From: Pterobdella sp. o SKG-2022
Lineage: Eukaryota; Annelida; Clitellata; Hirudinida; Piscicolidae
Reading direction: 5' to 3'
DNA: 64,000 nucleotides
Assembly: GCA_964035795.1 (NCBI GenBank)
Contig: OZ038324.1
Location: 3,690,854-3,754,853 of the forward strand
Shown here: positions 1 to 13,087 of the stretch, piece by piece
How the letters are laid out: each line of letters starts with the position of its first letter
Numbering within the stretch: the first letter of the stretch is position 1
The notes under the pieces: generated by a model
The model's database searches: none
The model's input: the letters and a program-made list of their open reading frames with translations, nothing else
Told to the model about the DNA's origin: nothing
Program-made: the position numbers and the translations under genes

Positions 1-3000
1 AACTCAGAGATAATTTATCAAAAGCAACTTCCAAAGTTTCTAAATATTTTCATAATAATTTTTCGTTTTTTTTCGATTTTTTTGCAATTATTTTTCACAT
101 TTATTTTTCAACTTTTTTACTTTTGTTTCAAAACTTTTGAAAAATTGCATTGTCTCTTACTCACATTTGTTTAATTCACCATTAATTAAATCTCTCTTTA
201 AATCGGGAATCTCTTATCTACAAAGCATTTTTGAGTTCAGCGGCATTCAAATACAACGACTTCTGGCATTATCCTTGGTGGAGAGATCGTAGATATCTAT
301 TAGTTGTTGTGTTCCTATGTTTATAGGTTTAATCTCACTTAGGGGTTTTAAAACCTTATGCCGCTTGCAGGAGTCTTTGGTACTTTATTGTCAATTTAAT
401 CTCTCTTTTAATTTAACTAGTACTGCCACTTTCTCTTATAACCTTTTAAGGCTTTTATTCAAATTTTATAAACCATTCAAACTTTTAGTTTTTGAAGATA
501 TTTTATATTCTTTATTTTATGTTTTTATAATGATTAAGATTGAGATAAAAGTATTATTTTTAAAAATTTCAAACTTACCCTGAAAAGAGAATTTAAAAAG
601 TAAGATTGAAAATAGAGCGTTATGCCACAAAGCTTTTTTCACAATTCCCGCCATTATGACACCTGATTCAATAAAGATATCTTAAATTATCCGTATAATT
701 TATAATGATTTTGATAAAATTTCTTTAAAGGTTTTTTGCTAAAGCTTTGATCCTTGGGTGTATAAAGTGTCTGGAACAATCTCAAAGTAGATTGAAGGGA
801 TCGTTTGATGGCTGTTATGAAATTTTGAATTTATTCAATGCTTTTCCAAAAGGTATTTTTTTTCAATAAATAAATTGAACGTTTGTTACGAAGGCAACAT
901 CAATCAATCAAATTTTTTTCATTTTGTGAGATTCTTTGTGATTTTGCTTTGTTCGAAAAAGTATAATGTTAAAAATATTAAGTAACTTCATATATAAATG
1001 ACAAATGTTAGCTTTTAAAAAATGCTTTTTGTATTTTTAGAGAAGTTATTCAATTTCGTTTGAAGCATTTTTCAAAGTCTGGGATTTGATAAGCTTTGTG
1101 TATAAGTTGTTTCATACAAATTCTTATTACAACGTTAAATCGAAAAATTTTTTAATATTCTTCTGTATTCATATCGGCGAGATTGGAAAACAAATGTTTT
1201 TGGATGATCTATACATAAATAAAAGATTAAAAAATCCGTTTGAGTCGTTGAGGATGATGAAGAAGAAGACGAAGTTTATGATGGTGATGATGATGATTGT
1301 GAAATTTATGGTCCTAATGATAAAAGTAGCCGTAAAGAATTTTAAAACAATGAAAAATTTAATGCTTAAAAGTGAATCAAAAATTGAATAAACTGAAAAC
1401 GAACAAAACATTATAGAAGTTGTAAGTAAATGACTCCGAAATTCTGGAAAGGCAAGTCGAACCCATCAAAAACATAGCACTCCTAGCCCAATAGGGGTTA
1501 CGTTCATATTTTTCTTTCATCTTTGCTATTATAGTTTAGTTCACTATATGATATTCTATTTTATTATTTTAAATATGAGAGAATATATTTACATTAAGGT
1601 TTTCGAACCAACTCAGAGCCTACAAGACCTTTTTTATGTTAGACTTGCAAGCACGCGGCGTCTTTGCATATTTCGTCGAAAGCAACCCAAAACACCTCTG
1701 CTGCCGCAATCTAGAAGTCTTAAAGGATGTAACATGATTACAAAAGATCCTTAGCAATACGAAAATATTTTGAGAAACTATAAAACCCCAATGAAACCCC
1801 CTATAAAAACTTTAATTTCTTTCTTGATTCTCTTTATGTCCATGCCAAGCTTTTGCTATGTAAGTTTTTAATCGTGAACTATTTGAAGAATGCTTTTGTT
1901 CGTTTGTGTTTGGGTTTTTTGAGTTTTTTATCAGTTTTCATTACGCCTCTCATTATCAATGTAACGCTCATTAAACCGCTATTTAAAACTTCATCATCCT
2001 CACACAGCTTCGATTCTATCCACTTTTTTACATATTTTCACCACAACAGCCATTCCAAACTATGCAGTTTTCAACCATGCTTCAACTTTAGGCTGCTTCC
2101 ATGTGATTGTACGTTCCAGTCATAATTAATGGCAAGGCAAAGTGATTATGTTCCACTCAGGATAATTAATAAGTGTTCATCCACTGACCCCCATAAATTT
2201 CACTGATTGCTTGATAAGTTGTTTTAAAATTTAATAGTTTCACTTAATAGTAGATTTTTCAGAATATTTCTACATTTTTTTCATATAATTGTTAAAGTAT
2301 GAGTGGAGGTTGGTGTGGAGAGAATGAGGCTGGAGGGGGTTTGAATGCCGGGAAGATGCTTGTATCTAGAGTCGTTGAGTTAAAGCACCCTTAAATACTC
2401 CAGTATCAAAGTAATTCTTTCAAGTTTAGAAACACTTCTTAATTTAAAACACAATAATCATAAAAAAGCTTAAGATAAACTGGAGGAAATTTGAGAAATC
2501 TTTTTCGTAGCCACCTTTAGTCAAGTTATTTAAATTCCGAACCTCTAGACACTCATTTATAAGATGCCTTTATTTTACGGCATTTTGCAAAACTCCGAAG
2601 CGCCATTAATCAAGAACATCGATCGAGGCACCCTAATGCTCTTTTCTTTGATATTTCATAAGACTGATCAATTCACAACGCCTCCAATCCTTTGCAATAT
2701 TTCATTTCACGCGTGTATTTTTGGCCGATTTAACGCCTATGACATATTCATTTACAATATGTTTTATTTCCATATCAAAATTGATTTTTTACCACATAAA
2801 ATAATGCATTTGATTACAAGAAAGCATTTGGCAAGACTTCTTGGTTTTGAGATGAGCAAACAACTATGGAATTCCGCAGAAGATGGATTGGCCTTCTCAC
2901 TCCTTGGCACCAGGCTTTCCAGTGCATTTTCTTTGTTTCCGTTTAGTTTTTGCAAAAGGGTTTTTTACTCTTTTTTTATATTCTGTTCAAATTTTTATTT

Positions 3001-5630
3001 TTTATAAAAATAACATTCACTAGTTTTTTTTGATTATTGGTCCGTGCATTTAGTATTTTCTGAGAAAACTATTGGCATACGTTCACTTAATCATTTATTC
3101 AAGATTTTTATTTTTCATCTGTCATTTTTCAATCGCCTCTTACAAAAGAATAATCCATTTAAATGCAAATAGTTTATTTCAGGCTTTCAAATAAGAGTAT
3201 AAAGCCGCCATGAAATATAACATGAAAGCATATATAGCGTTAAAGAATATTTCCATTATCAGTAATATAACTTTCACAAAGCTGTTATTTTTGGTAATAG
3301 TGGTATTAAAAGCACTAGTGCTATTTGTTTTTGTTTGATTACTTCACACCAAATGCCATCGCCAACTAAGCCATCCAAATCTCGCGCATTGAACTTAAGA
3401 TGGTAAAAAAAATTTTTAAATTAAAAAAAAATTATAAAATATTTTCTATTTGAAATGAACTAGCAAAAGTTAAATAAAGATGAAGGTTTTTTGCACTGAA
3501 ATACATTACAAAGTAACTGCTTGCATCGCAAGTGGCAAGGATGGGTTTGTAATTATATTTTCATTCCTCATATGATTAATGCCAAAGCACGAGAGGAAAG
3601 ATTCGAATGTTGAAAGTAAAAATAGCATCGATTGTCCTAATCACTATGTTCTGTGGTGGTTGTATTAGCTGATATGGTGAGTTTTCGTTTCTATAACCAA
3701 TTTTTAGGTGCTTTTTTATATTTTGTTCAAATGAGGTTTTATGTTTTCTAGATTTGATAACAAAACAGGTTTTTACTTTGAAAAAATGAATAACTGCATT
3801 GTGTTTGCTACAACTCGTATAGATTTTCCTAAAGAATGTTTAATGATACTAATGAGGAAAAAATTAAGTGCTACTTTTAGCAATTCTTTTTGGAAAAACT
3901 AAAAAAATAGAAAAACTCAAAAAGGTCAAAAAAAACTTCAAGTAGAGATGCACAATTTTATGTATTATATAAGATAACATTAAGAAGAGAAAAAAACTCA
4001 GTTTCCTAAAGATATTTTAGAAGTGTCACCTTCAATAAAGCCTGTTGCTGTGGACATTCCATAGGAACTAAAACCTCAATCAATTTCCCAGAAATTCTCC
4101 AACAAAAACTTATTATTAAAATTGCTTTTTTTGTGACTTTGATTCATTTTGGTGCTTAATTAATAAAACTTCTCCGATGAACGTTAAAAGCTATTGTATG
4201 AATAGCAACTGCTTGAAACAAAAATAAAAGAAAATCGTAGCATTTTCTTCAAAGTATGGCTTGGTAAAATAAAGGTTATATAATAAAGTTAATAAAAAAT
4301 GGCTACAAAGAGCCATTACTCACCATATACATGTTCCATTTGGTTCTCTGACGTGATATTGGCATGTAAATAACCGCCGATCCACCTACCCTTCCAAATA
4401 CCCTTGAAGCTTCTTATTTATTTTTAATTAATTTCTTTTTTAATTTATAACTTTTTTATGGTCATTATTTTTTATTTTTACTCTTCAATGTTGTTTTTTA
4501 GTTAATTCAATTTATTTTATGGCCTGTACTTTAAAACGTCAAGAATAGTTACTTTATTGAACCCATTCAGATTACTAGAAAAAATCTTCGCACTAAATTC
4601 TCAATCGATTTTATTTCAACGTAGAATAAAACGAAGAATACAAGCAAGTTGCAATTCTGAAATTCCCAAACAATGCCTGCAACATCAAATAGCGCCTTTT
4701 TATTTGCCGCGGCATCGTGTTAATCTCTCAGCTTTCCACGTGTATATATATCCGTTTACTTATTGGCATCTGGGTGTCTGTATGTTCTAAGTCGTCATGG
4801 GTTTTGCTCTAATCTTTTTCACGCTTGTTTTTTTCAATTTTTTCCTAATTGATTATTATTTGTATATTTTAGAGAAACATTTTGGAAAATATTCAAGCTA
4901 TAAGTTTATAGATAGCCAATTTTGTTTATTTTTTATTCAAGTATATTTGTGTTTTGAGCCATATATTTGTTGCTTGATAGAATGTATTGGAATTCCAGAA
5001 CCCTTTCACAACACTAGGCGCAGTTCAGAAAAACCAAGGCACTATTTGAAACTTTGATATTCAATAAATTTGTCTTTGAAAAAATTCAAAAATGATTTGC
5101 AAATTTTGACTGAATAATTTATTATCTAGAAAAGGATGAAACGTTATTTATTAAAATCTTGACAGAAATGCCTTTTATAATTATAGACCACAATGTATCT
5201 TGCTCACCCCATGCCAATATCGTTTAAAAATCCTATTTGTTTGATCTATTCTATTCTTATGAAGCTTTTTAATTCTTATTATATTTACGTAATTGAATAA
5301 CTCTCGTGTTAAAATTACCAATTTCAAATCTAGCCGACTACTCGCTGAAAGTCAAAGAAACATTCGACACAGAATTTATTAAATAAACAAAATAATAATT
5401 CAAAATCAAATAAAACAAACTTGACTAGATCGGAAGTCCCAACTTACTTTTTATTGAAGTTTGTGGAAACAAATCCAATCAACCAAACGTGAAGCTGAAT
5501 TAATCGAAATTTAAATACCTTTCATGTTTAGCGGTATATTCTTGAGTAATGGAAAACTGTTAGCATTGATGTTTTGGGTTGAAGTTGTTTGAGAAGTTTT
5601 GAGATACGTTGGAGACGAGGGGGAGTAAAA
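1..5630. other. Gene-poor AT-rich DNA
   Basis: No reading frame here shows recognisable protein similarity, coding composition or linked splice sites. The longest open frame (2564-3007, +) is hydrophobic and Phe-rich, as expected of chance translation of T-rich DNA. Runs of T and A dominate. I see nothing I can name. Confidence 0.6.
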
Positions 5631-5639
5631 ACCACCTCG

Positions 5640-6245
5640 GTGTTCAACATATCTCAACATTCCTCAACATGATTCAACATTTTTCAACACCTTCTAACAT
5701 CTCTCAACGTTCTTGAACATTTTTCATAATATCTGAACATTCTTCAACACTTCTCAACGTTTTTCTGAATTTTCGAACGTTTCAAGACGTTTTTCGTCTT
5801 GTCCCAACAAGCTTCAACATTTTTCACACTTCTCAACACATTTCAACTTTTATAAAATTTTTCAACAAATCTGAATGTTTTTCAACATCTTCAACACACC
5901 TTGACACATATGAACCGTTCTCGCCCTAAAAATTGTTTTCAAATATCTTTAAAAGGAATAATATCTTTTAATGTTATTAGAATATTTATCAACAATTTTA
6001 ACATACAATTTCAACAAACAATTTTGTACCAACATTTTTCAACACTGTGAGTACTTAGCAACATATTCCTAACGTATGTCAACATTCTTCACCATACTTA
6101 CAACACGTACCTAACTTAAACTTTTTGGTTTCTGAATGGTTTCTACAACATTTCTTCAGTCATTTACTCTTTTTGCAACATATTATTCAATTGACATCTT
6201 CATTATAAGCTTTCTTCCAACACATCTCAACATTTATTTCTCATA
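5640..6245. repeat. Degenerate minisatellite with CAACATTTYTC-like units
   Basis: About 600 bp contain dozens of imperfect copies of a short unit built around TCAACATTTTTC or TCTCAACATTC. Copies are spaced roughly 10-20 bp apart and drift strongly after 5900. The unit is close in spirit to a polypyrimidine-CAACA tandem. No coding potential is seen. This is a decayed tandem repeat rather than a CRISPR array, because unit and spacing vary continuously and there are no unique spacers. Confidence 0.7.
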
Positions 6246-8080
6246 AATCAGCTTCTATCAATGCTTTCATGATAACAATCATCATTTAAAAAAATTTTCA
6301 TAACAGAGCTTCTCCGCTTAGCAATTTTTTTAAGTTTTTTTGTTTATTGGGATTTTTTTATCTTTTTTTAAACTGTTTTTCATGATTTTAACGGCATCTT
6401 GAAGTTTCAATCGATATTTAATGCTAATTTCAATTAAAAATTTATATCCTCCATGCATCTCATGAAAAAATCACCATTTTCTTGCGTCAAAAGTTTTTAA
6501 ATTGGTAAGTTGGATAGAGAAATTTTGAAGTACCTGGAAAACATGGCTCTGAAAGACTTGTCAAACAAAAAATCAAACACTGCATAGATTCATATGACAC
6601 ATAAAATACATAATTATTTCAATGATAAACTAATTATTTTAATCGATTTACTTTTAAATTAATTATTTTATTTACTTTAATTTAAAATTAATAGCTTAAT
6701 GAATTTGTTTCCAAATCAATTATTTAAATTAATTATCGTCATAATTCATAACTACAAGCTGCTTCAAGCGCGTTCACTAGAGAGATATAGAAGGGTTTAA
6801 ATATGGCATCCATCAAAAGAAAATAAGGCGTGTTAAACCCGTTTCAAACTGCTCGAACAAATTGCATGATTCATCCTAGTACTGTTTGCACATCCACGCA
6901 AAACAATGAACGGTTATCTACACAATTAATAATAATAACATCAGTTTATAAAGCGCTAAGTTGGATTATTACTCAATTAAAAACATATAATTATTAATCG
7001 TTGATTTAAATAAATCTCTAGTGAAGCTTTTCATTGAAATGCTGACAACTGTGGCTGCACTATAACTTCCATGCGGCCCTTCTCGCCACATTGCTAATAG
7101 GTTTCGGGCTGGCAGATTGTTCAAAGTAAATAAAAAAATTTGCAGAAGCTGTTATGATGAAAACACGGATCGATGAAACTAGTCAATATCATATTTTGTA
7201 AGTTATATTCACTCATACGGTTAATTGAGACTGGGCTTCAGTGAAAGAATATTTTTTCCATTTAAATAAAAAATAAAAATGGCGTCTCATTGTTACAATA
7301 GTGTTTGATACGATTAGCGAGCAGCTAATGAGCTTATAAGAGACACAAGAAAATTCGTTTTTTTGTTTTGTTCTTGTATATTCAAAACGTAAAAATTTTT
7401 ATTTAATCAATTTCTAAATTGTGTCTATTTTTTAATAGAAATTTATTATTTTGTGAAAACATGGAGATTCTTATACAAGATGTTAAAAAAAAGAAATAGT
7501 TAAATTTAACTGAAGAAAAATTTTAATTTTGAAAAATTACATATATGAATGGTAATACAAGATTCTGAAAATTTTCTGCACAAAATCCTTTTAAGGAAGT
7601 CTGTGTTTAAAATTTTTAGTGAAAAAATTTGAAAACATAACTTTATAAGATACTTCAAAAGGGTTTTGATAAAACTAATATTATATGAAAATTTTATTAA
7701 AACAAACAGCTGGCAAAATAACAATAATAAAAAATAAAAAGATTAAAACAACAAGAATATAAAATAAAATTTTTTAAAAATATCAATAATAAAAAAGAAA
7801 AATGAAAAAAAATAGCAACAATGAGAATAAAAATAACGTAATAATAAAAATAAAAACAAAAATATCATAAGAAATACTAACACCTACTTACCACTTGTTA
7901 GGTCTTATTCAGAGGTACGTGGATGCTTGGTATTAGGTTGATAGCTGGCATCCCTTAAAAAACTAAAGAACCAAACGCAGGCAGTTTGAGGAAAAAGCAT
8001 TGCTTCAAAAGTGGGGTTATAACAGTAGTCTAAAAGTTTCTTTATAAGAAAATTTAATTAATTTTTCGATTTTTTTTTCA
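6246..8080. other. Gene-poor AT-rich DNA
   Basis: No supported gene. Around 7880-8030 the base composition is more balanced and includes a stretch that could be a remnant of an inserted element, but I could not match it to any coding domain. Confidence 0.45.
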
Positions 8081-8084
8081 TTAA

Positions 8085-8570
8085 AATTTCCACATCCACA
8101 AACACCACTGTTGTTATTAAAATAGCTAATAAATAACATAAAGTAGTAAAAAATATTAAATACACACATCACTCAACACACATATATAAGGAAACAATTC
8201 ACATCAAATCTACCAACAACAAAACAAACTCTGAACAGCACATCCCTAGAACACAGATGCCAGACATTACACATCCAAAACACACATAAGGTCACACACA
8301 ACGAATTTCACATACTGCCGAGAAACATATTAAAAAACAAACAAATTATTGAAACACGCTCATACTATTAATACACACACCAGAAAACACAGTGAGCACA
8401 CAAACTTGCAAAAAAACATTCCACAACCATTTCCCACAACACACACCCATACTTCACACCCAAGCACACACATTCCACACCCCACATTTCACCCCTAACA
8501 GCCCACAACCTACAACCCACACCCCAAACACACAAATCCAAAATACACTCCTCACCAGCTAACCACCCAT
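8085..8570. repeat. A/C-rich low-complexity tract
   Basis: The + strand is strongly depleted of G and rich in ACAC, CACACC and CATCC words for nearly 500 bp, without a fixed period. It looks like a diverged CA microsatellite region. No reading frame of interest. Confidence 0.65.
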
Positions 8571-9422
8571 CTTAGATTGTTTACAGTCGATCAACAGAGC
8601 ATTGCACAGATACGAAAAGTTTGATTGAAATTGCACACTTTTTTTCTTCATCAATTTTGTTCGATGGTGCTCATTACTGAAATTTATCAATATCTCAACG
8701 CAGTTCATTTATGGTTTTATCAAATTTTATTTTTAATTTTTTAAATTATTATTTTTTATTATTTTTATTGAATTCTTTTTCATAAAAAATTTTTAATTAA
8801 AGCTTAAATAATTTTTTTATCGTCCACTGTTTGACTGAATTAATCTCAACTTATTTTACTGCCTGTAGAGCGCAACTTCTGCGGCAAAAAGAGATCTAAA
8901 AGAGCTTTCAAATGCTTTATAGCTTATAACTACAATGCTAAGTAGAAGAAAAGCTTCTAATAAAAGTGGAAACTTGATTAAATTTTTTCATCATATATTA
9001 TATTTAAGTTGAAATTGCCGCAGCTAATTATTTATTAAATTTTTGCATCTTCGTTACAGGTTTAAATTACCGTAAGTTACAATACTTGGCGTACTTTAGC
9101 ATTTTCCACAATACACCACCTTTCAAATATTTCTGAACACAAAATCAATATAAAAGACCTCGGAAAATCTTCTTCAGGAAAGAAGAAAAAAACATGAAGT
9201 GAAAAATAAAATAGTGATACTATTAATATATATAATCTAATAACATCAATAAGAGTAATAACAACAATATGATAAATAACATCAAAAATAACAAAAAAAA
9301 AATAATAACAATAAAAAAATCTTCTTTTGTGGCAGTCAACAAGCAGGGCGCATGGGTTTTTATTGAAAAGCAACCCATCAATCAAACGTGCTTATAATAA
9401 AACGCCTAATGCCTTGGCACCG

Positions 9423-9471
9423 CACGTGACTGTAGGTCAACCAATCAGGTGATCTGTTACTAGTGACGTCA
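9423..9471. promoter_or_regulatory. Motif cluster: E-box, CCAAT box and CRE octamer
   Basis: Within 50 bp the sequence has CACGTGAC (E-box), CCAATCAG (CCAAT box) and TGACGTCA (full CRE/ATF palindrome, 9464-9471). These motifs are known from many animal promoters (USF/MITF-type, NF-Y and CREB/ATF sites). The spacing is promoter-like, but no gene start was recognised on either side. The motifs are seen; a function is inferred. Confidence 0.35.
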
Positions 9472-9539
9472 TGCGTGTGTTTTGAGTTTTTGTTGGTGGT
9501 GTAAACACAGAAGCATGTTGAGTGGGTGATTGTTTGAGA

Positions 9540-9830
9540 TGGCTCTGAGGGAAATGGTGATAATGAAAAAGAAGAGAAGGAGGAGGAGTAGAAGGAAGAA
9601 AAAGAGGAGGAGGAGGAAAAAGAGGATGAGAAAAAAGAGGGAAGAAAAAAAAAAGTAAAATAAATAAGAAAAATAGATAAAATAGATAGAAAGAAAGAGA
9701 AAAGAAAAAAAAGAAAAAAAATGATGATGAGAAAAATAAAGGGGATGAGGAAGATGAAGAAGAAGAGAAATGTTAATGATGATGGTGGGGGTGATAAGGA
9801 AGATGAGAACGAATAGATAATAATGATAAT
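9540..9830. repeat. Purine-rich (GAR/GGA) low-complexity tract
   Basis: About 290 bp of almost pure A/G on the + strand, with GGAGGAGGA, AAGAAG and later GATGATG words. The long - strand open frame over it (Phe/Leu/Ser only) is a by-product of the composition and not a gene. Confidence 0.75.
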
Positions 9831-12800
9831 GGTTGCGAGTCTTCGTTAGAAATATAAGATAAGAAGAATTTTGATGTATGTATTTTTTCAATGTTAAACT
9901 TTATATTCGAACAGTTTTCAGCACGCAATCACAAAATCACTGCACGTTTGCTTCTCCAAACAAGCAGTTGTATTTTCAACGAAAACAAACTCTAAAATCC
10001 ACCAGACTGAGAAGCTTTAGCGGAAAAAGATCATAAATCGATTGCTTCCGGTCTTATCCTTTAATCCTGTCCACTTACCGAGTAAGGTATTAATTATGAA
10101 GGGTCTCATTGAGGTTAGCAGTCAAAACTTGCACGTTTCCCCATTGTTCCATGTTACATCCACCCTCTCATCCAGTAGCTTCCCTCCTTCGTGTGTATTA
10201 TTTTGGGAGCATTTCTTTCGTGAGATTATAAAATAAAATTTTGTTGCTATGTTGTTTATGGCGTTTACATTTCAAAGTCCTTTTGCGGCTATATCTTTCA
10301 GACGATTGTTCCACTTACGATATTTTTGTTTAAGTTAGAAGCTTTTCATCAAGCAGCATACATAAATACCTGATTATGATGTCATGTGTTTATCAAAACG
10401 ATTTAAACTTAAATTTTATATATATTTTTTTTAGTTGCTTGTAGGCTTCAGATAGTACCCGCATGGTAATTAAATGTTATGTGAAAACCAAGAACTTCAG
10501 AATGATGGAAATGTATCTTTCAAAAACTCTTTAAATGCAGTTTTTCTTTTTAATTATTTCAACTATAAGATTTTCATTCTGCCACAACTGTTTTACGACA
10601 ACTTTACAACATACAGATGTCTTTAAAATAGCTCTAGTGTTTACAGGCCTGTCGTGCAGAAAAAGTCATGATTTTGAGCAAAATTTTAAAATCAAATTCA
10701 TCCAAGTTTTTAATTGTATAAAATGATTTTTCAAAGAGTATTCTTTTTTGATTATTTTGATAACTCGCAGGACTCTAGCTTAAAAGGCTGTTTTAAGGAG
10801 ATTTATTGAGGATGTTTCATATAAAAACATCACAGAAATTACTACAATGCAAAAAGTGAAAATATTTTTTGGAGAAGAATAACAGCAAAATGTGGGTTTT
10901 ATGACAAAAATTTAAAATATAAGCAAATGGTAATACAAAATATATTTCAGACTTTTTAAAATTGTTCAACAAGAACATCAAATACTACGTTTATTTATAG
11001 ATGTATATATTGATTTTATGTACTTTTAAAATCAATTTAAATCGTAAATCTGGAAAATTGTTTCAGATTTAAAGTTATGTTAAATTTTAAGGAGTTTTTT
11101 GAATGATTGGATGTCAAAGAAATAATTGATTTCTGACAAAACTGTTTTGTGGATCAAAAAATGAAATAGTGGAAGCCAAAAACTCAGAATCATTTAATCT
11201 CTCAAACATTCAACTGCGCTTTTTTCTTCATTCAACCTCGTCAGATTAATGTTGGGTTATTTATAGGTTATTTGAAAAATTTTAGAATTTTAAAAAAATT
11301 TTGAAGGGCAAAAAAGTGGATAAAATTAACAAAGAAGAGATATTAATTTCAGAACACAAAGCTGCCTTATAAACATCGTTAGAGTCTAGGAATGCTTAGA
11401 CAAAATATCATCTATAAATTATCCTCTTCACTGCAGCAGAATCTCTTCATACTTTCAACAAACATTTTATACCAAGTTTTTGATGTAAGAAAATAGCCTT
11501 AAGTATTTAAAAAAATATATGTGTATGGCTTTGCTAGAAAAGGAAGCTTAACTTAAAATAATGTTTGGCTTTCTCAAAAGAATCTTAGTAATTTGGTTAG
11601 GAAGATTTGAATTGATTTGATACTACTCCTCTATTGATTTATTTATTTCTACAATTGTACTTCAACGTTGCAAGACACTAATTTCTTCCTCAATGACACT
11701 TGTTACATTTCAGACAAGCACGTCAAATATGAAAAGCTTCTATGAAAGATTATGAAATGCATTCCATTGGACTACATGATATTTTGAATCTATCACATGT
11801 TATCAATTTAATTCATATGCTGGTGTTATTTATTTTTTGAATCATCGATAAATCTTGATGTTGTTATATGAAGCACCAGATAAATCAAGAGAACAAGCAA
11901 TGCATTTCAAAGTGCCAATCGCATTAAAGTAACTTGTTCATTTATATTATCGTACTTATAAAACAATACTTTTAAAGCAAAGTTAAAAGAAATTTGAAAG
12001 GAATTCTTTTAAAATGTACATTTTGTTTAGGTATTTTATTTGCAACATTGAGTAATGTGGCACGGGTCACTTTAAAAGCATTCTGACAAAAAGCGTCTGA
12101 ATTGATACATGAAAACATAATGAATGCGTTTTAAAGCAAGGAATTTCATCGAAAAAAATTAATAAATTTAAATTCTATAAAAGGTTGCAAAGGAAAACAT
12201 CAAGACACAAATGCATGGTAGAAGATAGATCGACCGGATTTGTGCAGATGATATTAGGCATAAGAAAATTTATAGATTAATGGAGGGATGAAGAGGATAC
12301 AGGGGTAAAAAGATTCAAGATTAATGGATCTTTAAAAGATATTTTTTGTGCGCTGGATGCATTGAAGACCTTTGGAAAGATGTCAAGACTATTGGTAGTT
12401 TATTTAAAAATTACTATCACAGTGTTCATTCATATAATAAACGGAATAGAATAAAATTTACGTTGATTTGTGTAACAATGTAAAGAACGAAAAATTTAAG
12501 TCTGAATCAAAATAATTTTGAGTTCTTATACTGCTATTAAATAAAATAGTTTCAGCTGATTCAAAAAAGATTTGAATTGTTATCTTACAATTAGACAAAT
12601 TTAACATCAATTTAAATTGAGCTGAGTTAAAATTTGTGATAAAAAAAAAAAATTTGAGACCATAATTTTGTAGCAAAAATAAAGCGATGATGCGAATTCA
12701 AAGGGGAAAGTGAAAAAACTGTAATAAAACCACAAAAATTAAATAACGACGATACAATGGAATTGCTCAACAACAGAATACCCATGGGTTTATTTTGAAG

Positions 12801-13087
12801 CTTCATCATCATCTCCGTAAACGCTTTAAATAATTAATCATATTGGCTATATTAATTATTGAACTTATGTTAACTAATAAGGTTTATGTACAAATTAGTA
12901 TTATCCCCTTATGGGAAACATTGAAAATCTTCATCAAAATGCAAAAATACAAAATAATCAATTGAGAATACTCTAACGGACTGTAACTTGAATACAAACC
13001 GAGTCCTCGTGACGTCAGTATTACAAAAAAATCAGAATGGAATAAGAAAAACAATGGGTAAATAAAAACCAAGTTTCCATTAAAAAG
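9831..13087. other. Gene-poor AT-rich DNA downstream of BICD
   Basis: No supported exon. The part next to 13087 presumably contains the 3' UTR of the - strand BICD gene. A TGACGTCA octamer lies at 13010-13017. Confidence 0.45.

Noticed and set aside
2564..3007. A 147-residue + strand open frame in the left desert
   Set aside because: Phe/Ile-rich composition fits T-rich DNA; a competing frame on the other strand is equally open; no splice or start context.
9469..9891. A 140-residue - strand open frame rich in Phe, Leu and Tyr
   Set aside because: Direct product of the purine-rich tract; no domain.
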